Assembly (NCBI GenBank): GCA_002803225.1
Contig: NXFV01001721.1
Location: 1 to 19,934, forward strand
Length of the DNA stretch: 19,934 nucleotides
DNA from: Gamarada debralockiae
Lineage: Eukaryota > Ascomycota > Leotiomycetes > Helotiales > Hyphodiscaceae
Direction: 5' to 3'
Shown: positions 19,753 through 19,934 of the stretch, one piece after another
Layout of the letters: every line of letters begins with the position of its first letter
Position numbering within the stretch: position 1 is the first letter of the stretch
Made by a program: the position numbers and the translations under genes
The notes under the pieces: generated by a model
Seen by the model: only the letters and a program-made list of their open reading frames with translations
Database searches by the model: none
Told to the model about the DNA's origin: nothing

Positions 19753-19934
19753 GTCTAGTGTTAGGTCTAGGTATAGTAGGCTAGAGGGGGAGGGGCTTGA
19801 GGTTGGAGGGCCTTCGTACGAGGCTCCAGAGTCGAAATCGGCGCCTGGGGAGCTAGCTATTAGTCTAGGAGAGGGTGCACTATTTTTCTAATGAAATATA
19901 GGCCCTAAAGAGTGTTTTTCCTGAAGGAAGGAAC
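19753..19934 (-). other. 5' leader of element F, partial
   Basis: Matches B 6149-6331. On the minus strand the ORF1 frame is open from 19887 down to the first ATG, with Ser- and Pro-rich codons (for example PPTSSPSPSSLLYL), so this part may be translated from an upstream start lost to mutation or lying beyond the TAG at 19888-19890. The terminal 60 bp of the element are outside the window. Confidence 0.6.

Larger units (their letters stand above)
14018..19934 (-). mobile_element. Element F: near-complete Tad1-like LINE, 5' end beyond the window
   Basis: The tail (14018-14041), 3' UTR, ORF2 (14226-18230), ORF1 (to 19752 or further) and part of the 5' leader are present. By comparison with B about 60 bp of leader are missing at the right edge. 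Its insertion splits element E's endonuclease region. Non-transition differences from B (about 14510-14530, 15055-15125, 16420-16475, 17840-17860) show a separate subfamily shared with A. RIP is strong over RT but weak over ORF1. Being the innermost copy of the nest, it should be the latest to insert. Confidence 0.88.

Noticed and set aside
1..19934. LTR retrotransposon or DNA transposon
   Set aside because: I see no direct terminal repeats, integrase, protease or transposase. RT is fused after an endonuclease with GDFN and before RNase H, and the copies end in a tail, which is LINE organisation.
1..19934. Host protein-coding, tRNA or rRNA genes between elements
   Set aside because: Every stretch longer than a few dozen bases aligns to some part of the LINE, so no unique interval is left in which a host gene could lie.

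Overview
The window is a single block of nested, mutated copies of one family of non-LTR retrotransposon (LINE), and I see no host gene. The family has two open reading frames: ORF1, a gag-like protein with CCHC zinc knuckles, and ORF2, an apurinic-type endonuclease followed by reverse transcriptase, RNase H and a C-terminal Cys/His motif. It ends in a short tetranucleotide tail instead of poly(A). This layout, and the protein remnants, fit the Tad1-like LINEs of filamentous ascomycetes. Almost every difference between copies is C-to-T or G-to-A, mostly CpA to TpA or TpG to TpA. That is the mark of repeat-induced point mutation (RIP), so the host is most likely a Pezizomycotina fungus, in an AT-rich repeat compartment. 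I cannot name the species.

Layout. All copies lie on the minus strand except C. Element A is split: 1-396 (ORF2, endonuclease-RT linker) and 6394-8475 (endonuclease and ORF1). Between the halves sits element B, 397-6393, an essentially full-length copy of about 6.0 kb, flanked by a 16-bp target-site duplication (381-396 and 6394-6409) that differs only by transitions. At 8476-9010 is element C, the 5' end of a copy on the plus strand. Element D (9011-10142) is a 3' end carrying the RNase H and C-terminal region. Element E (10143-14017) runs from the tail through RNase H and RT to the end of the endonuclease. Element F (14018 to the right edge) is nearly complete and lacks only about 60 bp of 5' leader beyond the window. 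The simplest reading is a series of nested insertions: B into A, C into A, D into C, E into D, F into E.

State of the genes. No copy can encode a functional ORF2. Stops replace Trp and Gln codons, most zinc-knuckle Cys codons have become Tyr, and the RT catalytic motif is YIDD in B, YIND in E and YINN in F. RIP strength is uneven. The window edges (1-396 and the F ORF1 region, about 18300-19934) keep much more G+C than the middle (about 7100-10600), and F keeps a stop-free stretch of 125 codons at the start of ORF1. Transversions and indels separate at least two subfamilies: A with F, and B with D and E. I found no tRNA, rRNA, CRISPR array, LTR or unrelated gene. The most useful observations are the datable nesting, a possible 3' stem-loop next to the tail, and a possible overlapping stop/start between ORF1 and ORF2.
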